Assembly (NCBI GenBank): GCA_038502055.1
Contig: JAXRKN010000037.1
Location: 3,100,001 to 3,164,000, forward strand
Direction of reading: 5' to 3'
Source of the DNA: Tanytarsus gracilentus
Lineage: Eukaryota; Arthropoda; Insecta; Diptera; Chironomidae
Length of the DNA stretch: 64,000 nt
Shown: in pieces, positions 1 through 12,900 of the stretch
Numbering within the stretch: the stretch's first letter is position 1
How the letters are laid out: every line of letters starts with the position of its first letter
Program-made: the position numbers and the translations under genes
Notes under the pieces: generated by a model
What the model saw: the letters and a program-made list of their open reading frames with translations, nothing else
Told to the model about the DNA's origin: nothing
Database searches by the model: none

Positions 1-469
1 TCCAATTAACATTTTTAGTACCGCTAGGCATTTTAATCTCCTCAAAAAAAATTTGTCACTGCTTTGAACTTTTTAATTTTTTTTGTTGTTCCATCGACAC
101 CGGTTAAGAAAACACTGAGTAAAGTTATCGAAACATTTCGATCACTTATATTCACATTTTCCACACTATATTGATTGTGCTTTTACGAGGCTCAAGAGAG
201 CTATATATTTTTTTTTATTTTGGCAAATTGATAACGCAATTGTATTTGTATCGACCACGGTGAGGAGAGATAATTAGAAGCCATCGATCATGCATGTGCC
301 GTAAATTAACCGTGACGTGATGCTTAAGATTTTCTTTCACTAGTCAGAGATCACAAAATAAAATAATTTACCTGTAATTGAACTTCCGGCTTTTTCTAAG
401 GTTTTCTAGATATTTTGCATTGATCATTAAGTCCAGTTCTTTCGGTGACATTTTCGTGTACTCATTCAT
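1..469 (-). CDS. Unrecognised gene, 5' coding part (runs off the left edge)
   Basis: A probable first coding exon lies at 469 down to 372. It opens with ATG and reads MNEYTKMSPKELDLMINAKY and onward to a charged KSRKFNY stretch, ending CAG before a GTAAAT donor in phase 2. Reading on through an acceptor near position 36-39 (TTTTTTTTGAG or the adjacent GAG) gives a hydrophobic tail containing CLAVLKMLIG at the window edge. A separate ATG at 31-29 (MPSGTKNVNW) could instead be a start in another frame. The exon has a good donor and no stop, which supports coding, but I do not recognise the family. The rest of the gene would lie left of the window. Confidence 0.42.
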
Positions 470-2864
470 GATTGTTATTTTTTTGTCTCTCGCTATCACT
501 TAAAATTCACTTAAATTCTAATCGCCGACTTTGAGTGCTTTATTATTTTAATTAATTTTGTTTCATTTGAAGAAAAGTTTTTTCACGATACACAAAAATA
601 TTTATTTTCTATTTTTTTCGAGTCTTATAAGTGCCTTTATGAGTGGTGAAGAACTAAAAGTGAGTGCAGAAAGCACAATAGCTTTTATAGCGATATGCCG
701 AGAGAAAAACACGAGACATACTAAAAACGGCACAAGAACCAATATAGTAGAAATCTTTCGGAGATGTGTGTAAACTATATAAATTCACTGATAAAGAATA
801 TTTTTAGCCTTATCATCATCGGGTTGCGATAGCAGACAAACCATTACCACTACCTTAAATTAACTTTTAATTGGTCAATGAATTTAACTTAACGCCGCTC
901 GCATTTCACTTTTTGCAATGAGCGAATAAAGTTACAATTTAAAAAAAGTCTTCCACACATTCCAAAGCACGGTCACGACTAAAGCTTTTTTTTGCTGATA
1001 TTAGATCAATCGGCGTGTGGTTAAATTTATTTAGTCAACTAATTAGCAAATTTTACTCACCCAAACGAGACTGTATGGTGCTTCTTTGTACCACTACCTC
1101 GATTGCTATGACTATGGCTCATACTCGTACTGTATCGAGTACTAAACTGATTTCGAAAAAAAAAATCTAGAATTATTGAAAGAGAGAGAGAGGAGGGAAA
1201 ATTAGCTGAGTAGAGGAAAATTCACACATGATTGAGCGATAATGAATAATTCAAGGTAGATAAAACGAAACCGATAAATGATTGACAGGTGGGAGATAGA
1301 GAGAAAGATTTTTTATGAGCAATTTATTACGAAGTTAAAATGAGATAAGTTTTAAATGAGATCACTTTAAGAGAGTCAATAATAAAATGTGATAAAATTA
1401 GCACTTCTTTAAAATTTGGTTTGGAATTAAGCGCCATTTAAAAAATATAAAAAAATTGTCAAATTTTCTTTAAAAAAAAAACTATTGTTTAACTTTAGGA
1501 AAACCTCAAAAAAATATTTTAATCACTAATTTTTGAATAATTAAGATTTTATTTTTCACTTTCTTAAAAGTTTGTTTACGTCACAACTCACAAATAAACT
1601 TCGATCAATCAAAATCTTGATAAGTTCTACAAGTCAGAAATTATAACGAATTGCGCTAATTGAATTTTAAACCTCTGAATAATTCATCTATTGCCACCTC
1701 CATCTACAGAATTTTTTCTAGCACTCATAAATTACGGTTTAATGTCAAAGAGTAGGAAGAAAAAAAATAGTTGGTTATCGAGCAATTTATCGGCAATCAA
1801 GAAAACTCACAAAAGCCCTCACTTTGATAGGAAAACCGTTTAAAAACCAATTAGATGTGATAAGAATCGTGATAGCGATGGGAATTATTTTTCAAGTGGA
1901 TTAATGAAAAAAAATGATGATTAAATTTATTTCGAGTAGTCTTACCTTTATGAAGCTTCACACGCAACTAAGTTAAGTAGTTTGCAAAATACTCTTCTTG
2001 TCAATCTTACGACAATATATGTTAGTACACTATCATTTTCATTTTAGATTATTGGTGCGACTCGACAACAGTAATACATTTAAGACAATTTTCACACTTG
2101 ACTCTCGAGTCAATACGCAAAGAGAAAAAAGGCATTGTGAGCATGATGAAAAGTCTCAGACTTTTTCTTATCACGTGTAAATCAGAAATGTATTTTTGAC
2201 AGTGAACATGCTTTTGTACCAATGTGTGACTTGTTGAAGATTTCAATCGAAGAAAATGATAAGGATGGATTGCAATGCTGAGTGCAAAATATTTTATTTT
2301 ATTTTTAATTTTAGAAATATATAAAGTATATGTTTAGATAGAGTTTTTGTTAAGTATATGTTTGTTTTTAATCAAATTCAGGTGTAAGTCCGAAAAATTG
2401 AAATGAATTTAAATTTGACTTAAATTGCAAGAAAATGTTTCAGAAAATCATTTACTTAATTTTTTAAAAGCCTTCAGTCGTAATTAATAAAAATAAAGAA
2501 AGAAGACTCAACAATTTGAAAAAAAAAATAAATATTTTGATATAAAAATAAATAAAATCACTATTTTAAAATAATAGTTTACTATTTATTAAAATAGTGA
2601 TATTAAATTTGATAAAAAGTTGAGTTAAATAAATATCCGTTAAATTTTTCGCAACAAAAAATTCAAACTGCAAAAATGTCTCGGCTAATTTGTGTCTTTG
2701 CTAAATATCCAAGTTGCAAACCCCTCAGTATAGTTCAGATTGTAAATTTATTACTCAGAAAAAAAATCTGCTCTTTAAATTAATTAATTCTAGGCTTAAG
2801 ACAAAACTCTCGCGACTGTAATTATTGCAAAACGGCTGATTGAATGGAAAAATAACGAAGAAAC
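470..2864. other. Intergenic, no gene seen
   Basis: This is AT-rich DNA between a leftward gene and the rightward kinesin gene, so it probably holds both promoters. A short GA run occurs near 1180-1195. Open frames here are short and lack splice or family support. Confidence 0.6.
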
Positions 2865-5415
2865 ATGGAGAAAAAGTCAAAGAACCAGGTAAATGGCCAA
2901 AATTATCATTGCAAAAATTTTACATAGAAAAAAATTATCGATTTTTTTGCGAAGAGAAAAAAAGTTTTTCATTAACAACAAAAATAACAAAGTGATTTCA
3001 TTTTTGACTCACTCAAAAGTCAAACGATAATTATCTATTTTTTTCTCTCTAATTGTAGCCTATACGCAACGAGTGCGTACAAGTAATTGTTCGATGTCGG
3101 CCGTTAAGCAATAAAGAAAAGGCTGGAGCTTTTCAGCAGGTTGTCGAGGTATTTCCAAATCGGGGTGTGATTGAGATTGTCAACCCAAATGAGACGACGA
3201 AAGAAAATAAGAAAACATTCACATACGATGCCGTCTATAATGAGTTAGCTGGTCAACAAGCGATTTATGATGAAGTTGTGAGACCGCTCGTGTCGTCGGT
3301 GCTTGAGGGTTTCAATGGATGGTGAGTTAACTGTGCTGACCTTGATCGTCATAATCAATATTTAATTACTATTTTAGCTGTTTCGCATATGGTCAAACGG
3401 GTACGGGTAAAACATTCACGATGGAAGGCACTCGAGAAAGTCCCGAACAAAAAGGTGTCGTTCCACGGACTTTCGAGCAAATTTGGTCACACATTAATCG
3501 CACTCAGAATATGAATTTCCTCGTAGCCGTTTCCTATCTCGAGATCTACATGGAAGAGCTTAGAGATCTCTTAAAACCGGGCAACAATCATCTTGAGCTT
3601 CGAGAACGTGAAAATGGCATTTGTGTGCCCAATTTACATTCCGTGCTGTGTAAAAGTGTCGAAGAAATGATGAGCGTGATGAATCTGGGAAATAAAAATC
3701 GCACAACGGGTTTTACCAACATGAATGAGCACAGTTCGCGGTCACATGCAGTATTCGTTATTAAAATTGAAATGTGCGAAATGGACAGTACGTCAGTGAA
3801 AGTGGGTGTTCTTAATCTTGTAGATTTAGCTGGTTCTGAGAGACAAAGCAAGACTGGAGCGACAGCGGAACGACTCAAGGAAGCGAGTAAAATTAATCGA
3901 GCACTCTCGTCGCTTGGAAATGTCATTTCGGCACTGGCTGAAAAGTCACCGCACGTTCCTTATCGAGACTCGAAGCTCACGCGACTTCTTCAGGACTCTC
4001 TCGGGGGAAATTCAAAAACAATTATGATCTCTTGCATTGGACCTAGTGAATATAACTATAATGAAACTTTAACGACACTTCGCTACGCAAATCGAGCAAA
4101 GACTATTCAGAATAAACCAGTAATGAATGAAGATCCACAAGACACTAAACTTCGCGAGTATCAAGAGGAAATTGCCAGACTTAAGCAACTCATTACCGAT
4201 CGACAGTCGAAAGAAAAGCCAATTGCCAAGCGTAAAAAGTCGGCGCGCATTCGAAAGTCTCTGGAAACATCAACGGCTGAGGAATCACCCGAAGATGATG
4301 ATTTTGGAAGTTCTGATGATGCCGATAAGAAAGATGATATTCCTGAAAGTCAAATTTTAGCGCTTGAAGCAGCAAGAAATGAGGCACTTGAACGTGAAAA
4401 GGAAGTAACTTCCGAACTAGCTTCAAAGCTTGAACAACTCCAAGGTCAATTGATTCGTGGAGGTAAAAATATTTTGGATACCTACTCAGAGCGTCAAATG
4501 GAGCTAGAAACTAAATTGTCAGAGATTGCGGAGAGAAAAAAGCGTGAAATTGAAATGCAACAGCAGCTGGAACTGCAAGAAGAGTCGACGATGGAAATTC
4601 GCGAGACCTTCACGTCACTTCAACAGGAGGTTGAATTGAAAACGAGAAAACTCAAAAAGTGTTATGCCAAATGTATTTCTCTTAAGCAAGAAATTCAAGA
4701 CACAAAGGAAGAGCATAATCGTGATAGTCGAGAACTGGAAATGACACAAAATGAACTCATCAAAGAGCTAAAGCGACTTCTCCTCATCATCGATAATTTT
4801 GTACCGCCCGAAGTTAAATCGAGACTTTACACTCAAGCGCACTACGATGAGGAGCAGGAAGAGTGGAGTCTCAGCACAAACTTAACGAATGAAAATCAAT
4901 TGACCGAACGTCCTGTTGCACACCAACAATATCGACGACCAACGTGTGAGTACGCGATAAATATGATGAAGAACACGAAAGGAACTTCATCGTATCGCTT
5001 TAAATGTGAAAATATCCTTGACCTTGACTTGGACATGCCAATGAGAACGACATATGAGTACAAGAACCCCAAAGTTTCACCCAGTCTTCAAGCTGTGCTT
5101 GCAGAAGCGATGAAAACTGAAGATGACATTGACATAACAGGAGAGGTAAAATATTATTTACTATAAATCTCAATTTGACATCAATTATCATCTTCAATAT
5201 TATTTTAGTCTTATGCCGCACAGATGAAAGCACGCTTGAATCGTATAACAAATCCTCAACCGGAGCCAGTAACTGCCATTCGTCCAAATCAAATACGAGC
5301 ACGTTCCTCAGTTCGAACTGCAACCGAGAGCAGTCGTATGAGTCTAGTCGATTCTAAGAAAGCGCAGTCGGCAGTTAAACACTACCCAAAGCCACGTGGA
5401 CTCATCCCAAAATAA
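2865..5415 (+). CDS. Klp68D: Kinesin-2 motor subunit, KIF3B / Klp68D type
   Basis: Coding exons are 2865-2888, 3059-3321, 3378-5145 and 5209-5415, giving 753 residues, close to the usual length for KIF3B-type subunits. The motor domain occupies about residues 12-345: P-loop GQTGTGKT (101-108), switch I NEHSSRSH (212-219), switch II DLAGSE (245-250), and the conserved motor end with YANRAKTIQNKP. A highly charged hinge with acidic runs follows, then a coiled-coil stalk rich in E, K and Q, and a basic tail. In known systems this subunit pairs with the KIF3A/Klp64D motor and the KAP adaptor, and drives plus-end transport in cilia of sensory neurons and in axons. The first exon encodes only eight residues; its ATG is the only in-frame start before the splice. 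No defect is visible, and the Klp68D/KIF3B assignment rests on the motor sequence and the acidic/basic hinge. Confidence 0.93.
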
Positions 5416-6730
5416 GATGAATTCCTCATTTAAGTTTCGTATTCCATTAATAAGTCATCTCATCATTTTTCATACCACACAAATCAAATTTGGCTTTTAG
5501 ATCACCGCTTTACGTACACCAAAAAAAGATATTTGCAAGTCACATCACAAGAGAGTTGGTAAATGACATTTCGTAATTTTGGCCATGACAAAAAAACTTG
5601 ATGATTTACCAGCTCAATGCTTTTCTTTATCCCACGCTTCACTATGAGTTCACTTAGTACTCACCAAAATAGTCTGCAACAATGCAAATGAAATGTGCAA
5701 TTTAAAAAGGAAAAATATTTTAAGAGAAAAATATGAGAAACCAAAACTGCGATGAAGCAAAAGTCAAAGAACAAGTTGAAAAGTCAAATTAAATTATTTT
5801 TAAGTTTCCTTACCCTTGATTGTGATCTTTTTTTTCGCTTTAGTTAATAATTCTCTATGGTTGTTCCTTTATTGTTTATTTATTATTTTTTCGTTCAACA
5901 AAAAGCACCAAAATCAACAGTGAGCCTAAAATTTAAGATTAAAAAAAACTTTATGTTGCGTTAAAAATTATGCAAATTTATTATTTTATGAAAAAAAGTA
6001 GCGCATATAGAATTTATAGCGCATTATTGTCCTACTCTATTGAGCTTCTTAGCGGATATGCTGAACCAAAACTTTATGTTGATATAGATAGAATTTTTTT
6101 CTAGCGAGTCTTCTTTGCTGGCACTTACCAGGGAATTTATGCATAAAACTATTAATTAAAGCAAATGATGTGTAATATTTCAAGAATCAAAAAAAAAGTG
6201 AAAATATTTTAATGAATGAAAGTGAGACAAAAATTGTAAATGTGGCGCAAAATGCTTGCAAGCATTGATGTTGCAATTTAAAAAATAAAAATGAATTTCA
6301 TCCTAGTTTATGGTTTTTTAAAATCTCATCAATATTTTTTTTCAGTTATTTGCAGGTGTTTCTAAAGAAAGCTAAAATTACAAAAAACGTCTCAAAGTTC
6401 AAATTCTCTAATGATCCAAGAAAATTTTTTATCCATCACTTAGCAGCAAAACATTGGTTTCCATGCACGTGTTAGCGCTCGACTAATTTTCGAAAATGTA
6501 AAACATCCACGACTGTTTCCATGAAAAAAAATTTAGTCTCTCTTTGTGCGTTGCTCAAGAGAGATAAAATTTATTTTTTTTTAAAATCATTTTTCACAAT
6601 CGCTAAAATCACATTTTTATATCAGCTCGAGTCTCATTTCATTAATAGTGGTCGAATAAATCTGATGGAATATCGGTGAACAGTTTTTTGTGAATAAAAT
6701 TGTGAATATTTTTTTGAGAAAAAGTTAAAA
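5416..6730. other. Intergenic, kinesin 3' region and promoter of the next gene
   Basis: No coding exon is supported. The left part should be the kinesin 3' UTR and the right part the promoter and 5' UTR of the TMEM53-like gene. Confidence 0.5.
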
Positions 6731-8394
6731 ATGAACGCTTTAAAAATTTCTTTCCGCCTTGGGGTTCATAGTTCATCTTTGCTCAAAAATGAACTTACCG
6801 CTTGTAAAATTTCGACAAATATCAAATCATTTGCTTCGACGAGAAATTATTCGCAAATTTTATCGCAAAAGGTTAGTGGAAAAAAACTGGTTTGAGAAAA
6901 AAGTTTCATTGAAAATTAAATTAATGAGTTTTAAAAAGTTTAAACGAGCTTTTCTTAGGATTAAAAAGAAAATATTTAATAGGATTTGTTTGTGATTCAA
7001 TTAGAACAATAAACTGCAATGATAGCAATTTTACTGATGATTATTTGCCATCATCATCTTCACATACATTTCAATGCTTCGAAGAGAAATTTCTTAAATG
7101 TGTGCGTGAATTTCGAAATGATGCAGCATTGAGTGGTTATTAAATAAAATACTCATAGCTCTTCGCGAATTTAATTCTTAACCTAGTGATATGGAATCTT
7201 TTGAACAAAAATAGAAAAAAGAACATCTGTTCACTTTTGCTAAGTACGCACAGATTACAAAATATTAAGCTTTGGAATTAATTGATAAGAAACAATGAAA
7301 TTTTTTTTGAGTATCTGACTTGCGAATATAAAAAGTGACTCGGTGAAAATCGATAATATTTTATTTTATTTTTTAGAATTCGTCAGTTATTCGATGGAGT
7401 GGTAAAATCAACCCAATTAGTACTGTCATCATGAGCCGATGGATGTCATCACAGGATATAACTAAAAATATTCGATTAATTACTGAAGAGCCGAGGAAAG
7501 TTATTAAAGATGAGAAAACATTGAGGTATGAGTAAATGAAATTTTTATTCATGAAACTTTTTTTATCAGAAATTTTTTTTAGATTAAAACAAGCAAATGA
7601 TGGAAAGCCGCTTGTTATAATCTTCTCCTGGCTACAATCTAAACAGAAACACTTGATGAAATATGCACACCTGTATATTGATCAAGGCTTTGATGTTGCG
7701 ATCGTTCAAGTGAGTGCATGGCAACTGTTGTGGCCTGTGCGAGGAACTCAGCAAGTTGCTGAAGATATTGTAAATTTTCTCGCAAATAACGACTATTACC
7801 GTCAAATTGTTGTGCATGGGTTCAGTGTTGGTGGTTATGTTTTTGGGGAGTGTCTCGCTCTCATGAATAAGGACAGGAAAAAGTATCAAAGTACAGTTGA
7901 TAGAGTTGTCAGTCAAATTTGGGATTCTGCTGCTGACATCACCGAAATTCCTGTCGGAGTTCCAAAAGGTAAAAATTTCAAATTAATTTTTTACCTTTTA
8001 GTTTAATTAATTTTTCTTTAAAGCCCTTTTTCCGAGAAATCCTAAACTTCAAGCACCACTTAAAAACTACATGATGTATCACTTGCGAACATTCCACGAA
8101 GCGGCAACTCAACACTACATCAGAAGCAGTCAAATGTTTCACACAAATTTTGTACACGCTCCGGCACTCTTTTTCGTATCGAAAACCGATCCTGTCGGTG
8201 CTGAAGCCTCAAATCGTCGTGTAGCTGATTCTTGGATTAAAAGTGGAACAAATGTCACATGGCACTGCTTTGATAGTTCACCACATGTCATGCACTTTAT
8301 GAAACATCGAGAGGAATACAAGACCGTACTTTTTGATCATCTTGCTCGAGCAAACATGATTAAATATCCTGAAAAGATTAGAGCTAAATTGTGA
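6731..8394 (+). CDS. TMEM53-like (DUF829) alpha/beta hydrolase
   Basis: Coding exons 6731-6871, 7377-7525, 7583-7968 and 8024-8394 give 348 residues. The hydrolase part starts near residue 105 (PLVIIFSWLQ). It carries a nucleophile-elbow motif GFSVG (serine 178), a likely acid aspartate 281 in SKTDPVG, and histidine 313 in SSPHVMHF, an intact-looking triad in the family order. The family (TMEM53/DUF829) includes a nuclear-envelope protein that restrains BMP-SMAD signalling in mammals; the enzymatic substrate is not known. About 95 residues precede the domain. They are rich in S, K and R with few acidic residues at first, resembling a mitochondrial presequence, so location in this insect is uncertain. 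An AATAAA signal follows near 8657. The gene is convergent with the cysteine-rich gene to its right. Confidence 0.85.
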
Positions 8395-9923
8395 AAATGC
8401 ACTGAATAATTTTTTCTTCTGGGTGAAATTTATAATTTATTGGACTTACAAAATTTTTGTTTCTTAAGAGCAGTCGTTTGGAGATTTTTGATGCATATGT
8501 CAAACTCCAACGATGCAAAATTAAATTTATTAATCAAAATTAATCTTCGACAACCCTTGAATGTGATAATTTCAAAAAAAAAACGAATAAGTTCATTCAA
8601 TTTAAAAATTTCGGACGTACCTAAATTTAAAAGATTGTGAATAACTTTGAGCGAAAATAAACGAATAATTTTTTTGTGAAATCGTTGTTATTACTGGCAT
8701 TTATCATAACAGGCTACCTCATAAAGATTAGCATCGATTACCATCATCATCAACATAATTCGACCACCAACTGTGACGTCACTAATCGATTCGCTGGCGA
8801 ACTAATGAGTTTTTGAGCCAATCATCGTGATTTGAGAGCTAATTGATTGTTCACATTATCGATTGAAGAGAGTTTAGGTCACCGAGATTTGTAGACCGTA
8901 AACTGTTCTTTTTCATCTGTCGCAACCACAACAGCCGCGAAATTCTGTTTTATTATATTTTGATTCCAGAATCGAGGTGGCTTCAATTTTTTATTATTTT
9001 CTCTCTCAAGCTCACGTGACGATAATTGTAATGAAAATTTAACGGTAATGCATTTGCGGAGTGGTCGATTAAATTTTCAATCTAGACCGCTCAAAATATT
9101 TATGATCACTTATAGACCAACCGAAAGGCTATTTTTGGGTGAAAAATTGCAAAAGAGAAAGAAATTAATGTCTTTAATAGAAAATTGATCGCTATCGACA
9201 TAGACCTTGAACCCTCCAATCTCCTCATGCTGAGAATTAATGACTTTAGATCCATAATTTTGGCATGCTGCAAAAATAAAATTGAAAAATATTTTGCTGC
9301 AAGAGAAAATAAGTAGGATAGGTCATAATGAAAGTCTCATGGTGATTTATCATCAAGTTCTTTCTCTCTCACATTACAAAAGATCAGAAATTCTTTATTT
9401 TTTCTTTTCTTCTAAAGAGGTGTAAAGGAAAAATAAATAAGAAAATAAATAAATATAGTAAAATAAATAAATGGAATTCAATTTTTTAAAAGTATGAAAT
9501 GCAAAAAAATTCGAGTGAAGGGAAAAGTTGTGGGTGCAAAACTTTCATTGTTTTTTTTTGACACTCAAATCTAATAATTTCTTTACTGGCTTCTTTAATT
9601 TAACCTCAAGTTTCACTCACTCCACCTCTTTTCCCTCTCGCTCTCTAATTTTAAATAAAAATGCCTTAATATTGTTAAAACAGCATTGACGAGTCGCCAT
9701 TGTTGTCAAATTATTTACATCTCTCGATCAATCCCTCCAAAAAAAAGTGATTTGGCACTTAAAACGAACTTTTCTCTTTTTTCTTCTAGTATAAAATAAT
9801 CTTCGTCATCTTGACTCTCTAGACTTAATAAATAAAGTTTCTCGCTCCTCTTTTTTTTGAACTAAATCAAGTCAAAATACTGAAATGTCTTCTATTATTC
9901 AATTATTTGAAATTCGCAATCAA

Positions 9924-12900
9924 TCACTCTTCGACGCTGCTGCTATCGCTGCTGACATTCTCATTTGCGGCTGCCGCCTCTATTGTTGTGTTCTTTGACC
10001 TGTAAGACGTGTGAATGACTGGCCGAGTATGCCATTTTCCGAAAGCGGGCGGCTGCGAATTATGAGGCACACAAAGCATTCCAAACACATTAATTCCGGG
10101 TAGGCCAGCATAAGTTGGCTGATCATGTGCCAAAGGTCCCTCTGTTGAATGCATGACAAAAGATCAATATTTAACCTCAAAAAAAGTACAAGAAATGCAA
10201 AAGTTTACCTAGTTTAAAGTTGTTTGGACACTTGCAAATCACTAAGTAATGCGATTTGCCTGTTCGTGTGTTCTGCAGTGCAAGAATCGACCAGTCACGT
10301 GGTGCTCGACAATCACGCAATTCATTTCCTTGCTCGCATGTCTTCGCCAAAGTCACAGCTCTCTTATTTGCATTTCCAACGAGCGTAATCGTGTGATCGT
10401 CATCTTCATTTAAGCTTTCTGAACATGGATCACGGTATCTATGGTGTGTGTGTTTGGTTGGAAGAAAAAATTGTGTGAGGAGAGAAAGAAAAGAGAGGTG
10501 AAAAAATTGATTTATTGCATTTGTGAACTTTCTTGAGGTTTTTTAATATCCGGAAGAAAAAAAAAGATTAAAATTTTCTTAATTAATGAAAGTTCCATGA
10601 TTAAGGACTCAACTAAATTTAATCTTTTAAGCTCTCAACTAATGAATCCCTTTTTGCATAAAATCACAATTAAAATTTCTAAACTCTCAAATGTGACATT
10701 GATATTGAAGATGATTGCACAATAAATTGAGCGTATCGGAGAAAGAAGAAAGTGAAAATCGAGAACAGAAGAAGACGCGGTTTCGCGTGTGAACACAGAA
10801 GCAATCAGAGCGTCCGTGAGGTGAGATGATTTGTGATTGTAATATTGCGAAATTGACATAATGATCTACGATCAAGAAATCGATGATTATTGAGTGAGAA
10901 AAAAAACTGAAACTGTTTTTTTATAAACCATGAAATCCGTAAACTCGACGATAAAATTTATTAGAAAATTTTCTTAATGACAGCACGGCTGTGCTACAAT
11001 TTTCACGCTTCACATAAATCAGCATATGCACATGTTTTATAATTTATTAATGCACCTAATGGATTTTTTATTCGTAATTGTTTGTTAATTTATTTTTTAT
11101 GTTTTTGCTCTTCCATCGCCCAAATGTTGTTTATGAGCATTGAGAGGCGTAAAATCGATGTTATCGGCAGGTGAAAATCTCTCGAGACCTCCTGGATTTT
11201 TAAGTAAATTGTTTGGCATTCCATTTAACTACGTTTATAAAAGCAAACGTTGAAGTTCAATGCGAGAAAAAATCTAGCGTTTAAGATAAATATAGGAAGA
11301 GTTGACTTTCACAACATTTCAGCCGAAAAAGATTTATGTTTAAAGATTGCGAAAATATTTTCGTGTTCTTTTCTCTTCGCTTCATTAGTTATTCTCGCGA
11401 ATTGGCGCCTCACATTATCTCTCTAGCTACCGCACATTTTTCATTCAATTGTGTTCTAATTTTTCTTCTTTTTCAGTGCTCATCATTTGCATAAATGTAC
11501 TGCACCTTCATACACACACATAATAGAGCTAAACATGGTAATTTTCTTTGAGATAAATGCTTAATTGAATATTAACATGTTTCCAGTAAATTAACATTTC
11601 CCACTCACAAAAGAGGCGATAATTAGATCAATTTTTCAATTATCATAAAAATTCCATTGTGGCAAATGTTCTCATGCCATAAATTAATTTATTTCGTGAA
11701 AAAGCTTTTCCAGTCAACATTTAAATATTTGCTTTCACTCTCAACAGATGTTTTGTTCGAGAGTGGGTCATAAATTTCCTATCAGAGATTCAGATTTTGT
11801 TTTTAAATATATTTTTCAAATAAATTAATTTAAATTGTTGAAAAATCGTGAACATGAAAATTTTGAGATATAATTTTTTTTAGAGCGAGTCACATTAAGA
11901 AATTTTTAATTCAGCATTAAAAAAATTGATCTTTGAATCAAACAAATCACTCACCTAGGTGGACAGACACATAAAGCTTGAGTATAATTCAATCTCACGT
12001 AAACAGCATTACAAACCTATGCAGATAAAGAAAGAAGAAAAGGTCAAAAAAATCAATCAATAAATTTCTCAAAATTATAACGAGCAATGCTTACTTGCTG
12101 AATTGCACATTCGGGTAGAAAATGAGGCTGCTGATTATGGGGATAATAATGATACTTTGTGGGTTGAATCGTCGCCTAAAATTAAGTAGCAAGAGAAAGT
12201 CATTGGATTAGCATTAAAAATGATCAATACATGATTATTTATGACATATTGGCTTGCAGGCACGTTTATTGGAAATATACGAATACAGCAACAAAAAAAA
12301 TCAAGTTAAGTAGCTTCCACACGTTCAGAACAAATGGAGCGTAGCATAATTTTTTTATTTTGCGGTAACATGAAAAAATCTACTCGCGATCATTTTTAAT
12401 GATCGGCAATTAATTTTAATTAACCCGCAAACTACAAAATGCCTTGTGATTTATTAGAAAACAATCAATTAGTAGAAAGGCTCTTAAAGACCGTGTCATA
12501 TCCAAATGAGCATCAGCTTCCGCTTCACATTATTTTAATTAATTGTTGAAAGAGAAGAAAGTGAAAATGGACATGCGTATAAAATTTTTATTACAGTCAT
12601 CACCGGGCGTAAGATGGCGAAATGAGGCGTCACATGGACTGTCAAATTAATCAATTGAATGCAATTATAGAAAAAAAACTTTCAAATCATGCATACACAA
12701 CTGAAATAATGGAACAGCGCAACGAAAATGTCAGAGAAGAATTTTATTTTTTTCGTTATGGACATTCACTTTCAGCGCGCCGAAGTCTAATCGACATTTG
12801 ATTTATCAAGCCGTAGAGATCTCATATACTTAATTGCATTAGATATAGATTAGCCCACACAGGTGAAATTCAAGGCGTTAAATGCATTTAAATTTCTTGA

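Noticed and set aside
6759..6995. 78-residue basic open frame overlapping exon 1 of the TMEM53-like gene
   Set aside because: It reads the first exon in another frame and continues into the intron. The spliced frame starting at 6731 gives a complete hydrolase.
8440..8640. 66-residue open frame after the TMEM53-like gene
   Set aside because: It lies in the probable 3' UTR just before an AATAAA signal and has no recognisable feature.
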